DNA from: Verrucomicrobiota bacterium
Lineage (GTDB): Bacteria > Verrucomicrobiota > Verrucomicrobiia > Limisphaerales > UBA1100
Assembly: GCA_028872645.1 (NCBI GenBank)
Contig: JAPKDK010000013.1
Span: 1-24,024 of the forward strand
Direction: 5' to 3'
Length of the DNA stretch: 24,024 nt
Below are positions 1 to 7,471 of the stretch, piece after piece (position 1 is the first letter of the stretch; every line of letters starts with the position of its first letter). The notes beneath the pieces are model-generated. The model saw nothing but the letters and a program-made list of their open reading frames with translations, was not told where the DNA came from and searched no databases. A program made the position numbers and the translations under genes.

Positions 1-440
1 ATGGCGCGGTCCTCCACGGTGACGTGGCCGGCAAGGGTGGCGACGTTAGACATCACGATGTGATCGCCGAGTTGGCAATCGTGCGCGACGTGGGTGTAGG
101 CGAGGAGGTTATTGTGGGAACCAATTACGGTGGCGTCGCCTTCGTCGGTAGCGCTGTGGACGGTGACGTATTCGCGGAAGGTGTTGTTGGCACCGATGCG
201 GGTGTGGGTGGTGCCGCCGAAATGTTTGAGGTCCTGCGATTGGAGGCCGATGCTGGCGAAGGGGTAGATTGTGTTGGCTTCGCCCAGCTCGGTGTGGCCG
301 TTGATGACGATGTGGGAATCGAGGGTGCAACCTTGGCCAAGCCTGACATTCGGGCCGATGATGCAGTAGGGGCCGATGTGGCAACCTTCGGCGATTTGGG
401 CGCCCTTTTCGACGATGGCGGTGGAGTGGATTTGGCTCAT
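1..440 (-). CDS. lpxA: UDP-N-acetylglucosamine acyltransferase LpxA (partial, N-terminal part)
   Basis: LpxA catalyses the first step of lipid A synthesis, transferring a 3-hydroxyacyl chain from ACP to UDP-GlcNAc in the cytoplasm. The frame opens at ATG 440 with MSQIHSTAIVEKGAQIAEG and stays open to the window edge, giving 146 residues of a protein normally about 260 long. It shows the left-handed beta-helix hexapeptide rhythm (for example IAEGCHIGPYCIIGPNVRLG) and the family motif FASIGLQSQDLKHFGG near residues 61-76. The block YTHVAHDCQLGDHIVMSN holds His120, which corresponds to the catalytic His125 of E. coli LpxA. Only 13 bases separate it from the upstream lpxC-fabZ gene, so the two are very probably co-transcribed. 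No Shine-Dalgarno motif precedes the ATG. The truncation is caused by the window edge, not by a mutation. Confidence 0.95.
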   Translation of the reverse strand, partial: MSQIHSTAIVEKGAQIAEGCHIGPYCIIGPNVRLGQGCTLDSHIVINGHTELGEANTIYPFASIGLQSQDLKHFGGTTHTRIGANNTFREYVTVHSATDEGDATVIGSHNNLLAYTHVAHDCQLGDHIVMSNVATLAGHVTVEDRA

Positions 441-453
441 TACGCTGATGGAC

Positions 454-1821
454 TTACGACTCGTCGTCGATGAGCATAAAGGTGATGAGAGCGCCGCTGA
501 CTTCTTCGCCGTTGACGAGGCATTTGCCTTGGGCTTTGCCGATCTTGCCGCGGGATTTGGTAAGCTCCACATCGATAGTTAGGGTGTCGCCGGGGAGAAC
601 AGGTTTGCGCCACTTTACATTTTCGGCGGCCATAAAGTAGGCGAGCTTGCCGAAGTTATCGGCTTTTTTGAGCATCAAAATTCCGGCAACTTGAGCGATG
701 GCTTCGAGCTGGAGCACGCCGGGCATTATGGGGTGGTTCGGAAAATGGCCCTGAAAGTATGGCTCGTTGATGCTGACGTTTTTCTGCGCGACGATGTGGT
801 TGCCGTCGATGCTAATGACTCGGTCGACCATCAGGAAAGGGTACCGATGCGGCAGCACTTTCATAATTTGGTTCACGTCGAGCTGCGTGCCGTCTTGCAC
901 GATTGTTTCGGCGATTTTTTCTGTCACGGCAACTTTTGGCTGTTGGTCGTTAGCGGCTGGCGGGGCAAATGTTTGGGCGACCTGGGCGGGCTTGCGGATT
1001 TGGGCGACGATACGGCGGGCCATTTCGCAGTTGGCGGCGTGGCTGGGCAGCACGGCGACGATGTGCGCGCCGATGGGTCGACCGATGAGTGAGAGGTCGC
1101 CGATGATGTCGAGAATCTTGTGCCGGACAAATTCATCAGGATAGCGGAGCGGCTCGTTGGTGAGCACGGCGTCGTCGCGAATGACTATAGCGTTTTCAAG
1201 GCTACCACCTTTGATGAGGCCGTTTTTGTAAAGGTGCTCAATTTCTTCGTAGTAGCAAAAAGTGCGGGCGCGGGAAATTTCCGCGCGCCAAGTATCGGGG
1301 CTGACCTCGACACTGAAAAGTTGAGTGAACCGGCCGTTGTCGCCGGCGCTGGTGCAGGTGATTTTGAGGCGGTCGTGCGGGAACGCGGTCATTTGCGTGT
1401 CGCCGCTTTGCAAATTGATGGGAGCCTCGAGGGAGTACGTTTCGCGCACCTCATCCTGCGCGGCGGTTCCGGTGGACTCGATCATCCGGCAGTACTCAAG
1501 CGAGCTGCCGTCGCCGATGGGGGGCTCATTAGCGTCGAGCTCTACGAGGGCATTGTCGATGCCGGCACCGGCAAAAGCCGCGAGCACGTGCTCGACAGTG
1601 TGGAGTTTGACGTTGCCCTTGGAGAGCGTGGTGGAGCGGTTGGTGTCAGAGACATTCTCCACCACGGCTTCGATTTCCGGCTGACCGTCGAGATCGACGC
1701 GCCGGAATCGAATGCCGTGATTGGGCGGAGCGGGCAGGAAGGTCATGTTAACCTTACTGCCGCTGTGCAAGCCAATGCCGCTGTAGGCGGCTTGGTCGGC
1801 CAGTGTTTGTTGGTTGAGCAC
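454..1821 (-). CDS. lpxC-fabZ: Bifunctional LpxC deacetylase / FabZ dehydratase fusion
   Basis: This 455-residue protein joins two lipid A/fatty-acid enzymes. Residues 1-280 are LpxC, the Zn-dependent deacetylase that commits UDP-3-O-acyl-GlcNAc to lipid A. Residues about 312-455 are FabZ, the (3R)-hydroxyacyl-ACP dehydratase. Visible LpxC features are GIGLHSG (16-22), the zinc-binding HTVEH motif (His74 to His78, Glu77 next to it), HKILD (234-238) supplying His234 and Asp238, and His261 as the likely acid. FabZ shows LPHRYPFLMVDRV, then QGHFPNHPIMPG with catalytic His359, and QLEAIAQ with Glu373. The fusion is known from Bacteroidetes, Chlorobi and PVC genomes. It balances use of the shared 3-hydroxyacyl-ACP pool. 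The start is GTG at 1821, chosen because it gives the family-typical N-terminus directly before GIGLHSG. No ribosome-binding site precedes it. Confidence 0.96.
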   Translation of the reverse strand: MLNQQTLADQAAYSGIGLHSGSKVNMTFLPAPPNHGIRFRRVDLDGQPEIEAVVENVSDTNRSTTLSKGNVKLHTVEHVLAAFAGAGIDNALVELDANEPPIGDGSSLEYCRMIESTGTAAQDEVRETYSLEAPINLQSGDTQMTAFPHDRLKITCTSAGDNGRFTQLFSVEVSPDTWRAEISRARTFCYYEEIEHLYKNGLIKGGSLENAIVIRDDAVLTNEPLRYPDEFVRHKILDIIGDLSLIGRPIGAHIVAVLPSHAANCEMARRIVAQIRKPAQVAQTFAPPAANDQQPKVAVTEKIAETIVQDGTQLDVNQIMKVLPHRYPFLMVDRVISIDGNHIVAQKNVSINEPYFQGHFPNHPIMPGVLQLEAIAQVAGILMLKKADNFGKLAYFMAAENVKWRKPVLPGDTLTIDVELTKSRGKIGKAQGKCLVNGEEVSGALITFMLIDDES

Positions 1822-1826
1822 GTTGG

Positions 1827-1856
1827 ATTTTAACCCAAAAGCTAACCGTTTTTCAA
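1827..1856 (-). promoter_or_regulatory. Predicted sigma70-type promoter of lpxC-fabZ
   Basis: Read on the minus strand: TTGAAA (-35, 1856-1851), an 18-base spacer, TAAAAT (-10, 1832-1827). Each box matches the consensus at five of six positions, and the pair lies in the 50-base gap between pnp and lpxC. The last base of the -10 is only five bases from the GTG start codon, so transcription would begin at about 1820-1821, on the codon itself. This was called by eye and not tested. Confidence 0.55.
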
Positions 1857-1871
1857 GACTATAGCCGCAGG

Positions 1872-4334
1872 CTACGCTTCAACGGGCTCGCCGCTCTCTT
1901 CCGCCTCGCGATCGGCGATGGCGGCTTTGCGGGAAAGACGCACCTTGCCGCGCTCGTCCACGCCGAGGCATTTCACCCAGATAGCGTCACCCATCTGAAC
2001 AATGTCTTCGACGTTTTTGACGCGGGACTGGGCCAGCTCGCTGACGTGCACGAGGCCGTCGCGGCCCGGCATAAACTCCACGAAGCAGCCGAAGTCTTTA
2101 ATCGTGACCACGGTGCCTTGGTAGAGCTTGCCTTCCTCGGGCTCTTCATCGCTGACCTCACGCTTCTCGCGCGCGGGGCCCTGGGATGAGCTGCCGGTCT
2201 CGTCGACTTCACCGCTCATTTCGGACATCGCCGCTTTGCGGGAAAGCTTCACCTTGCCGCGCTCGTCCACACCGAGACACTTAACGTGAATCTTGTCGCC
2301 TTCCTTGACGACATCCTCGGTGCGATTGACGCGGGTGTTGGCCAGCTCGCTGATGTGCACGAGGCCGTCTTTGCCCGGCATAAACTCCACGAAGCAGCCG
2401 AAGTCTTTAATCGTGACCACGGTACCGTGATAGATTTTCCCAATCTCGGCCTCGGCGGTCATACCTTCGATTTCGTCGATGGCGACCTGCATTCCTTCGG
2501 GGTTGATCGAGTACACGTTGACCGTGCCGTCGTCCTCGATGTTGATTTCACAACCGGACTCTTCGACGATGCGTTTGATGTTCTTTCCGCCTGGGCCGAT
2601 GATCATTCCGATCTTGTCGGGGTCCACCTTCAGCTGCGTGATGCGCGGAGCGTAAGGGCTCATCTCACCCGCCTTGCTGATGGTCTTGTTCATGGTGTCG
2701 ATGATCGCATGACGCGCCACGCGCGCGGCCTCGATGGCTTCTACCATAATGTTCATCGGCAAGCCCTTGAGCTTGAGGTCCAACTGAAAGCCTGTGATGC
2801 CTTCCTTGGAACCGGCGATTTTGCAATCCATATCGCAGAATGCATCTTCCCAACCCATGATATCGGTGAGGATGCGGTATTCTTCGATCTTGTCGTTCTC
2901 GTCGAGCTTAGTGCAGATGCCGATGCTAATGCCGGCGCACGCGCCCTTGAGTTCCACGCCCGCATTCATCAGTGCCAAGCTGCCGCCACAAACACTGGCC
3001 ATCGAGCTGGATCCGTTGGATTCGAGAATCTCAGCGATCAGCCGCACGGCGTAAGGATAGTTGTCATCCATCGGCATCATTGGAAGCAGCGAACGCTCGG
3101 CGAGCGCGCCGTGGCCCACCTCGCGGCGGCCGGGGCCCATGATGCGACCGGTTTCGCCAACTGAATAGTTGGGGAAGTTGTAATGTAGAATGAACTGCTT
3201 GCGATCCGGGCCGCCGGTGTAGCTGTCGAAACGCTGGGCGTCGTCAGTAGTGCCGAGGGTGGTGGTCACGAGCGCCTGTGTTTCGCCACGGGTGAAGAGC
3301 GCCGAGCCGTGAGTGCGGGGCAACACGCCCACTTCGCACTGGACGGCGCGCAGCGTGTCGAGCGAGCGACCGTCGAGGCGCTTGCCCTTCTCTAAAATCA
3401 GGCCGCGCAGGGCGGTCTTTTGGATGTTGTAAAACGCCTGCTCCACCACGGAGCCGGTGACTTTGTCTTCGCCGAATTCCTCGCGAAGTTTGGCGGCCAC
3501 TTCGTCCTTGATGGCGCTGACTTTGTGTTCCCGCTCGAGCTTGGCCACGGTGAGCAGCGCTTCCACGATACGATCGCCGCCGCCGAGTTCCTCGGCCTTC
3601 TCAAAGATAGCGGGCGGCACCACAAAAAGTTGGTCGCTGATGTCGCGCTTTTCTTTGCCACACAATTTCACGAGCTCTTTCTGAGCTTCAATTTGCGGGA
3701 CACAACATTCCTGGCCAAACTTGAGAGCCTCGATGAAGTCCGCCTCACTGATTTGATCGGCCGAGCCTTCGTACATCACCACGTCGGTTTCATTGCCAAC
3801 ATAAAGCAGGTCGAGATCGCTCTCAGCCATTTCGTCGTTGGTGGGGTTAGCGACAAACTTGCCGTCAATGCGCGCCACGCGCACCGCGCCCAACGGGCCG
3901 GCCCACGGGATGTCGCTCACCATCAAGGCAGCGGATGCGCCGAGGATGCTCATCACATCCGGCTCATTTTCGCCATCGGCGCTGAGCAACAAGCCATACA
4001 CTTGGCACTCGTTGAACCAACCTTTGTTAAAGAGGGGGCGGATGGGGCGATCGGTGAGGCGGCAGGTGAGAATTTCCTTGTCGCTCGGGCGACCTTCGCG
4101 GCGGAAATAGTTGCCGGGAATTACGCCACATGCCGAGGCGCGCTCGCGGTAATCCACTTGCAGCGGAAACCAGTCCTGGCCGTCACGGCTCTTGGTGGCG
4201 GCGACGACGGCCGTCATGACAATCGTCTCGCCCATTTGCACGGTCACGGTGCCATCAGCCTGTTTGGTGATGTGGCCACTGCCGATCGTGATTTCTTTAT
4301 CGCCAAATTTGGCGGTTACTTGATGTTCAGTCAT
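1872..4334 (-). CDS. pnp: Polynucleotide phosphorylase with two S1 domains
   Basis: PNPase degrades RNA 3' to 5' by phosphorolysis, releasing nucleoside diphosphates, and works as a trimer in mRNA turnover. At 820 residues it is about 100 longer than the usual 700-720. The order is: first RNase PH-like domain (about 1-225), helical linker (about 230-310), second RNase PH domain (about 315-550) with TGGPDRKQFILHYNFPNYSV, GPGRREVGHGALAERSLLP, ESNGSSSMASVCGG and the catalytic DMDCKIAGSKEG loop (501-512), then a KH domain with IIGPGGKNIKRI (578-589). The C-terminus carries two S1 RNA-binding domains at about 631-703 and 734-806, where other PNPases have one. The linker between them is acidic and Ser-rich. 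The gene lies 151 bases behind rpsO, the conserved bacterial rpsO-pnp arrangement. The ATG is preceded only by the purine run AAAGAAAGAAA. Confidence 0.97.
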   Translation of the reverse strand: MTEHQVTAKFGDKEITIGSGHITKQADGTVTVQMGETIVMTAVVAATKSRDGQDWFPLQVDYRERASACGVIPGNYFRREGRPSDKEILTCRLTDRPIRPLFNKGWFNECQVYGLLLSADGENEPDVMSILGASAALMVSDIPWAGPLGAVRVARIDGKFVANPTNDEMAESDLDLLYVGNETDVVMYEGSADQISEADFIEALKFGQECCVPQIEAQKELVKLCGKEKRDISDQLFVVPPAIFEKAEELGGGDRIVEALLTVAKLEREHKVSAIKDEVAAKLREEFGEDKVTGSVVEQAFYNIQKTALRGLILEKGKRLDGRSLDTLRAVQCEVGVLPRTHGSALFTRGETQALVTTTLGTTDDAQRFDSYTGGPDRKQFILHYNFPNYSVGETGRIMGPGRREVGHGALAERSLLPMMPMDDNYPYAVRLIAEILESNGSSSMASVCGGSLALMNAGVELKGACAGISIGICTKLDENDKIEEYRILTDIMGWEDAFCDMDCKIAGSKEGITGFQLDLKLKGLPMNIMVEAIEAARVARHAIIDTMNKTISKAGEMSPYAPRITQLKVDPDKIGMIIGPGGKNIKRIVEESGCEINIEDDGTVNVYSINPEGMQVAIDEIEGMTAEAEIGKIYHGTVVTIKDFGCFVEFMPGKDGLVHISELANTRVNRTEDVVKEGDKIHVKCLGVDERGKVKLSRKAAMSEMSGEVDETGSSSQGPAREKREVSDEEPEEGKLYQGTVVTIKDFGCFVEFMPGRDGLVHVSELAQSRVKNVEDIVQMGDAIWVKCLGVDERGKVRLSRKAAIADREAEESGEPVEA
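1917..2444 (-). repeat. Tandem duplication encoding the two PNPase S1 domains
   Basis: The two S1-coding segments (2444-2226 and 2135-1917) repeat with a constant offset of 309 bases, that is 103 codons. The DNA is identical over 51 bases (2373-2423 against 2064-2114) and over another 21 bases (2250-2270 against 1941-1961). At protein level the repeats share GTVVTIKDFGCFVEFMPG and VKCLGVDERGKV, and differ mainly in the middle of the domain. Identity at synonymous sites points to a fairly recent duplication or to ongoing gene conversion. Confidence 0.9.
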
Positions 4335-4353
4335 TTTCTTTCTTTGCGTCTGT

Positions 4354-4368
4354 TTGGCCGTTGGCCAA
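4354..4368. other. Short hairpin in the rpsO-pnp intergenic region
   Basis: TTGGCC-GTT-GGCCAA forms a perfect 6-bp stem with a 3-base loop, 19 bases upstream of the pnp start. A second, weaker CCCC/GGGG hairpin lies at 4387-4398. In E. coli the rpsO-pnp leader contains RNase III/PNPase-dependent autoregulatory stems. Whether these short stems have that role cannot be told from sequence. No U-tract follows either, so they are not good terminators. Confidence 0.25.
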
Positions 4369-4485
4369 GAGAAACTTCAGTCAAAGCCCCACACGGGGAC
4401 GCTGATTGAAATCACTCCGCCAACGACACGGTTTTTATTTTGATGGATTTAACTAATGGCGCGACGGCCAGAGAAGCCAACGAAG

Positions 4486-4749
4486 CTAACGAATGCTGAG
4501 CCGCTTTTTCAAGTCGACCACGTGATTCATGTCGTGCCTGTTCCCAAGATAGCGCAACAACCGTTTGCGTCGGCTCACCATAATGAGCAAGCCGCGCCGG
4601 GAGTGGTGGTCTTTCTTGTTCTGGACGAGGTGTCGTTCCAGATGTTTAATGCGGCGACTCAGCACCGCGACCTGAACGTCCGCTGAGCCGGTGTCCGACT
4701 CGTTAATGCGAAATTCCTTAATTGCCTCTTGTTTGACTTTCGGATCCAT
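4486..4749 (-). CDS. rpsO: 30S ribosomal protein S15
   Basis: S15 binds 16S rRNA helices early in assembly of the 30S platform and contributes to an intersubunit bridge. The 87 residues match the family length of 88-90. Clear family marks are DTGSADVQVAVLSRRI (19-34), the helix ending LERHLVQNKKDHHSRRGLL (37-55), and the C-terminal RRKRLLRYLGN. The start is ATG 4749, with a good promoter 20 bases upstream and no Shine-Dalgarno motif. It leads the minus-strand group rpsO, pnp, lpxC-fabZ, lpxA. The rpsO-pnp pairing is one of the most conserved bacterial gene orders and supports both calls. Confidence 0.97.
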   Translation of the reverse strand: MDPKVKQEAIKEFRINESDTGSADVQVAVLSRRIKHLERHLVQNKKDHHSRRGLLIMVSRRKRLLRYLGNRHDMNHVVDLKKRLSIR

Positions 4750-4769
4750 CTACTTATTATTCGGCGGGG

Positions 4770-4798
4770 AATCTAGTGCGCCCGCCCGCGCTTGTAAA
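4770..4798 (-). promoter_or_regulatory. Predicted promoter of rpsO
   Basis: On the minus strand, TTTACA (4798-4793), a 17-base spacer and TAGATT (4775-4770) match the sigma70 consensus at five and four of six positions. The predicted start near 4763 gives a leader of about 14 bases. The A/T-rich palindrome at 4811-4834 lies about 12 bases upstream of the -35 and could act as an UP element. By-eye call. Confidence 0.5.
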
Positions 4799-4810
4799 GG
4801 GGGAAAATAA

Positions 4811-4834
4811 CATTTTTTTTACCCAAAAAAAATG
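4811..4834. repeat. Perfect A/T palindrome between rpsO and tRNA-Met
   Basis: CAT8-ACCC-A8TG is a perfect 10-bp inverted repeat with a 4-base loop. It sits between the divergent rpsO and tRNA-Met promoters. A related 14-base copy in inverted orientation follows the tRNA at 4977-4990. Possible roles are an UP element, a bent-DNA insulator or a weak terminator. The sequence alone does not decide between them. Confidence 0.5.
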
Positions 4835-4859
4835 GATTTTCGGGCAATCGCCTGTGAGA

Positions 4860-4889
4860 TTGACAAATCCACCCCAAAATGCGCAATCT
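4860..4889 (+). promoter_or_regulatory. Possible promoter of tRNA-Met
   Basis: A perfect TTGACA lies at 4860-4865, placing the expected transcription start near 4895, a few bases before the mature tRNA 5' end at 4900. The matching -10 region is poor (CAATCT at 4884-4889, 18-base spacer), so only the -35 is convincing. Confidence 0.35.
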
Positions 4890-4899
4890 CCAGCCCACC

Positions 4900-4976
4900 G
4901 GCAGAGTAGCTCAGTTGGTTAGAGCGGCGGAATCATAATCCGCATGTCGGGGGTTCGAGTCCCTCCTCTGCTACCA
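4900..4976 (+). tRNA. tRNA-Met (anticodon CAT), CCA encoded
   Basis: The full cloverleaf can be folded: acceptor stem 4900-4906 with 4966-4972, D-stem GCTC/GAGC (4909-4912 with 4922-4925), anticodon stem GCGGA/TCCGC (4927-4931 with 4939-4943), loop ATCATAA with anticodon CAT at 4934-4936, a 5-base variable loop, T-stem 4949-4953 with 4961-4965 and T-loop TTCGAGT. Discriminator A4973 and the CCA tail 4974-4976 are encoded. The first pair is G1-U72, not the unpaired C-A of an initiator, and the anticodon stem lacks the initiator's three G-C pairs, so it is not tRNA-fMet. Elongator Met is preferred. A lysidine-modified Ile2 tRNA also has a CAT gene anticodon and cannot be fully excluded. A T6 run follows directly and may serve as terminator. 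Confidence 0.93.
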
Positions 4977-5006
4977 TTTTTTGGGTAAAACTTCAATAAC
5001 CCACCC

Positions 5007-5036
5007 TTGACCGCCCGCCAATCGCATCCCTATCGT
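5007..5036 (+). promoter_or_regulatory. Predicted promoter of the mre operon
   Basis: TTGACC (5007-5012), an 18-base spacer and TATCGT (5031-5036) match sigma70 boxes at five and four of six positions. Transcription would begin near 5043, leaving a leader of about 17 bases without a Shine-Dalgarno motif before mreB ATG 5060. Readthrough from the tRNA promoter is also possible. Confidence 0.45.
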
Positions 5037-5059
5037 CCCCTAACTGCAAAACGCACACT

Positions 5060-6076
5060 ATGTTTGAAGGCATCAAAAGCTTGTTTTCCAATGACATTGG
5101 CATCGATCTCGGGACCGCCAACTCGTTGGTTTTCCTGAAAGACAAAGGCATCGTACTACGCGAACCCTCCGTCGTCGCCATCCAAGCCGGCACCAAAAAC
5201 GTGCTCGCCGTGGGCAACGAAGCCAAGGCGATGCTCGGACGCACCCCCGGTAACATCATCGCCATCCGTCCGATGAAAGACGGCGTGATTGCCGATTTTG
5301 ATGTCACCGAGGCAATGCTGCGGGCCTTCATTTCCAAAGTACACCATCGCAAACTCGTGGAGCCGCGCGTCGTCGTGGCCGTGCCCTCGGGCATCACCGA
5401 GGTGGAACGCCGCGCAGTGGAAGATTCCGTGACGCGCGCGGGCGCACGGGAATTTTACCCCATCAAGCAACCGCTTGCTGCGGCGATTGGCGCGGGACTG
5501 CCAGTAGCCGAGCCCGCCGGAAACATGGTGGTCGACATCGGCGGCGGCACGGCGGAGATCGCCGTCATCTCGCTCGCCAACATTGTGCTAGCCACCAGCC
5601 TGCGCGTGGGTGGCGACCAATTTGACAATTCAATTATCGGGCACTTGAAAAATGCCCACAACCTAAAAATCGGCGAACGCACCGCCGAGGAAATCAAACT
5701 GAAAATCGGATCCGCCTTCCCCTTGGACGAGGAAATGACGATGGAGGTGAAAGGCCTCGCCATCAGCTCCGGCTTGCCACACACGGTGACCATTCGTTCC
5801 GAGGAAATCCGCGATGCACTCAAGGACCCGCTCTCGAGTATCCTGGAGTCCATCCGCCAAGTCCTCGAGCAATGCCCGCCTGAACTGGCGGGTGATCTCG
5901 TGGACCGCGGCATCGTGGTGGCCGGCGGCGGCGCGCTCTTGCGCGGTATCGACCAGCTCATTGGCAAAGAAACCAAGTTGCCCGTCACCATCGCAGATGA
6001 GCCGCTCATCTCCGTGGCCAACGGCACCGGGATGGTATTAAGAAACATCGATTTTTGGAGGCGCGCAGCCGCCTGA
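5060..6076 (+). CDS. mreB: Rod shape-determining protein MreB (actin homologue)
   Basis: MreB polymerises into membrane-attached filaments that orient the elongation machinery along the cell. The 338 residues agree with the usual 335-350. Actin-fold motifs are visible: phosphate-1 loop DIGIDLGTANS (12-22), phosphate-2 loop DIGGGTAEIAV (159-169), and an adenosine motif GIVVAGGGALLRGID late in the protein. The N-terminal MFEGIKSLFSN could serve as an amphipathic membrane helix, as in Gram-negative MreB. It is the first gene of a colinear set with mreC, mreD, mrdA and rodA, which confirms the cell-shape role rather than a generic Hsp70/actin relative. The start is ATG 5060, with no ribosome-binding site. 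Confidence 0.97.
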   Translation: MFEGIKSLFSNDIGIDLGTANSLVFLKDKGIVLREPSVVAIQAGTKNVLAVGNEAKAMLGRTPGNIIAIRPMKDGVIADFDVTEAMLRAFISKVHHRKLVEPRVVVAVPSGITEVERRAVEDSVTRAGAREFYPIKQPLAAAIGAGLPVAEPAGNMVVDIGGGTAEIAVISLANIVLATSLRVGGDQFDNSIIGHLKNAHNLKIGERTAEEIKLKIGSAFPLDEEMTMEVKGLAISSGLPHTVTIRSEEIRDALKDPLSSILESIRQVLEQCPPELAGDLVDRGIVVAGGGALLRGIDQLIGKETKLPVTIADEPLISVANGTGMVLRNIDFWRRAAA

Positions 6077-6119
6077 TTTCCTATTGCGTTCGCCTGGTTA
6101 AAGAATTGCCACCGGGCAA

Positions 6120-6926
6120 ATGAATTTAAGGCCATACGTTTATGCCACCGGCTTTGTGCTGGGGCTCGCGGCAGTGCTGCTTGCACTGTCGCCGCGATCT
6201 GCTGGGCAAGTGAAGCTTGCCGCGGGCAGTTTTTTTGTCCCCCTCTATTCCGCCGAAGCCGGCCTCCAACGCGTCCGCAATTACGCCGCCAATAAAACCG
6301 CGTCGCGCGATGAGTTGCTGGACCAAAACCAGCGACTCGCCCTCACCAACGAAGTGTTGCGCATTCAAATCCAGCAACTACGCGCCACTGCCGAAGAAAA
6401 TAAAACCCTCCGCATTCAAGTCGCCTTCGCCGCCACCAACCAATGGAAACTCCGCCTCGGCCAAGTCACCGGGCGTGACCCGGCCAATTGGTGGCGCACT
6501 CTGCAAATCAACCTCGGTTCCCGCCACGGCGTGCGCGAAGGGTTGCCCGTCCTCACGCCCGATGGCCTCGTGGGGCGCGTCCACGAAGTGCACCCCAACC
6601 GCTCGAGGGTGGCGCTCATTGGCGATCCCGCTTGTCGCCTGTCCATCAACGTCCAACCCTCGCGCGAGAACGGTATCCTCACCGCCGACGGCGCCACGGT
6701 GTTTGACCACACCATCGTGAACCTCAAATTCCTGCCCGCTCATACCGAAGCGCGGGGGGGCGATCCCGTCGTCACCAGCGGCCTTGGCCGGCTTTTCCCG
6801 CGCGGTATTCCCGTTGGTAAGCTCCTCAGCGTGGAGCCCGCACCGGGGGCGCTTAACTCCCGTGCGCGCGTGAAGCTCGCCGTGGATTCCTCACGCCTCA
6901 ACGAAGTCTGGGTCATACTGCCGTGA
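6120..6926 (+). CDS. mreC: Rod shape-determining protein MreC
   Basis: MreC is a bitopic inner-membrane protein whose periplasmic part activates PBP2/RodA and links them to MreB. The 268 residues show one N-terminal membrane segment (about 7-26, YATGFVLGLAAVLLAL) and a coiled coil rich in Gln, Leu and Glu (about 60-100). A beta-domain follows with GRDPANWWRTLQINLGSRHG, GLVGRV and VVTSGLGRLFPRGIPVG, the usual MreC landmarks. It lies 43 bases after mreB and overlaps mreD by four bases (GTGA), so mreD is probably translationally coupled. The start is ATG 6120. No Shine-Dalgarno motif is seen. Confidence 0.94.
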   Translation: MNLRPYVYATGFVLGLAAVLLALSPRSAGQVKLAAGSFFVPLYSAEAGLQRVRNYAANKTASRDELLDQNQRLALTNEVLRIQIQQLRATAEENKTLRIQVAFAATNQWKLRLGQVTGRDPANWWRTLQINLGSRHGVREGLPVLTPDGLVGRVHEVHPNRSRVALIGDPACRLSINVQPSRENGILTADGATVFDHTIVNLKFLPAHTEARGGDPVVTSGLGRLFPRGIPVGKLLSVEPAPGALNSRARVKLAVDSSRLNEVWVILP

Positions 6927-7471
6927 AAACTTTTTACGCACTCGGTCTGCTCGTGATTGCGCTTCTCACGTTATACCTCACCAACACTCTCGAATGGCCC
7001 CAACGCATCACCGGCACTCGTATCGACCCCCTACCCGCCTTGATCGTTTGCGCCGCTATGCGCGCGCCGGTGCTGGCGCTCACGCTCCTCGCCGTGCTCG
7101 GTTCGCTTTGGCAAACTTCACTTTCCGCCGACCCCCCCGGCATCAGTATGATTCCCCTCTTCGCCGTGGGCGTCGCCGTGTCGCTCAACCGCCGCGCCAT
7201 TCACACCCGCCTTTGGGGGGCGCGCTTCGCCGTGGCCGCTGCTGCGGGAGCGTTGGTGCCGCTGGCCACCGTTGGTTTTTTGATGCTACTTGGCCGCCAA
7301 CCCTTGCTCGGTTGGTTTTCATTTTGGCAACTGGCCGTGATGAGCCTTGCCAGCGGATTGCTCACCCTGATTTTTTTTCCGCTGCTCGAATGGTTGGATC
7401 AAGCCGTGGAAGATCAGCCCTTTGCCGCCCCGTACGACACCACCACCCGCATTAACCGGAAACCATACTAA
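6923..7471 (+). CDS. mreD: Rod shape-determining protein MreD
   Basis: MreD is a small polytopic inner-membrane partner of MreC in the elongasome. The 182-residue product has little charge and about five hydrophobic segments, beginning FYALGLLVIALLTLYLTNTL. It has no strong catalytic motif, as expected for a family recognised mainly by topology and position. The assignment rests chiefly on its place between mreC and the PBP2 gene. It starts with GTG inside the mreC stop (GTGA) and ends in TAATG shared with the next ATG, so the operon is tightly coupled. Codon use resembles its neighbours. Confidence 0.85.
   Translation: MKTFYALGLLVIALLTLYLTNTLEWPQRITGTRIDPLPALIVCAAMRAPVLALTLLAVLGSLWQTSLSADPPGISMIPLFAVGVAVSLNRRAIHTRLWGARFAVAAAAGALVPLATVGFLMLLGRQPLLGWFSFWQLAVMSLASGLLTLIFFPLLEWLDQAVEDQPFAAPYDTTTRINRKPY

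Noticed and set aside
1861..1874. TAGCC/GGCTA hairpin at the pnp stop as terminator
   Set aside because: The stem is only 5 bp and no U-tract follows, so readthrough into lpxC is expected.
2286..3164. 292-codon plus-strand frame inside pnp, and similar frames at 3420-4409 and 1120-1833
   Set aside because: All are antisense mirrors of pnp or lpxC, rich in His/Asp/Ala, with no recognisable domain or separate promoter.
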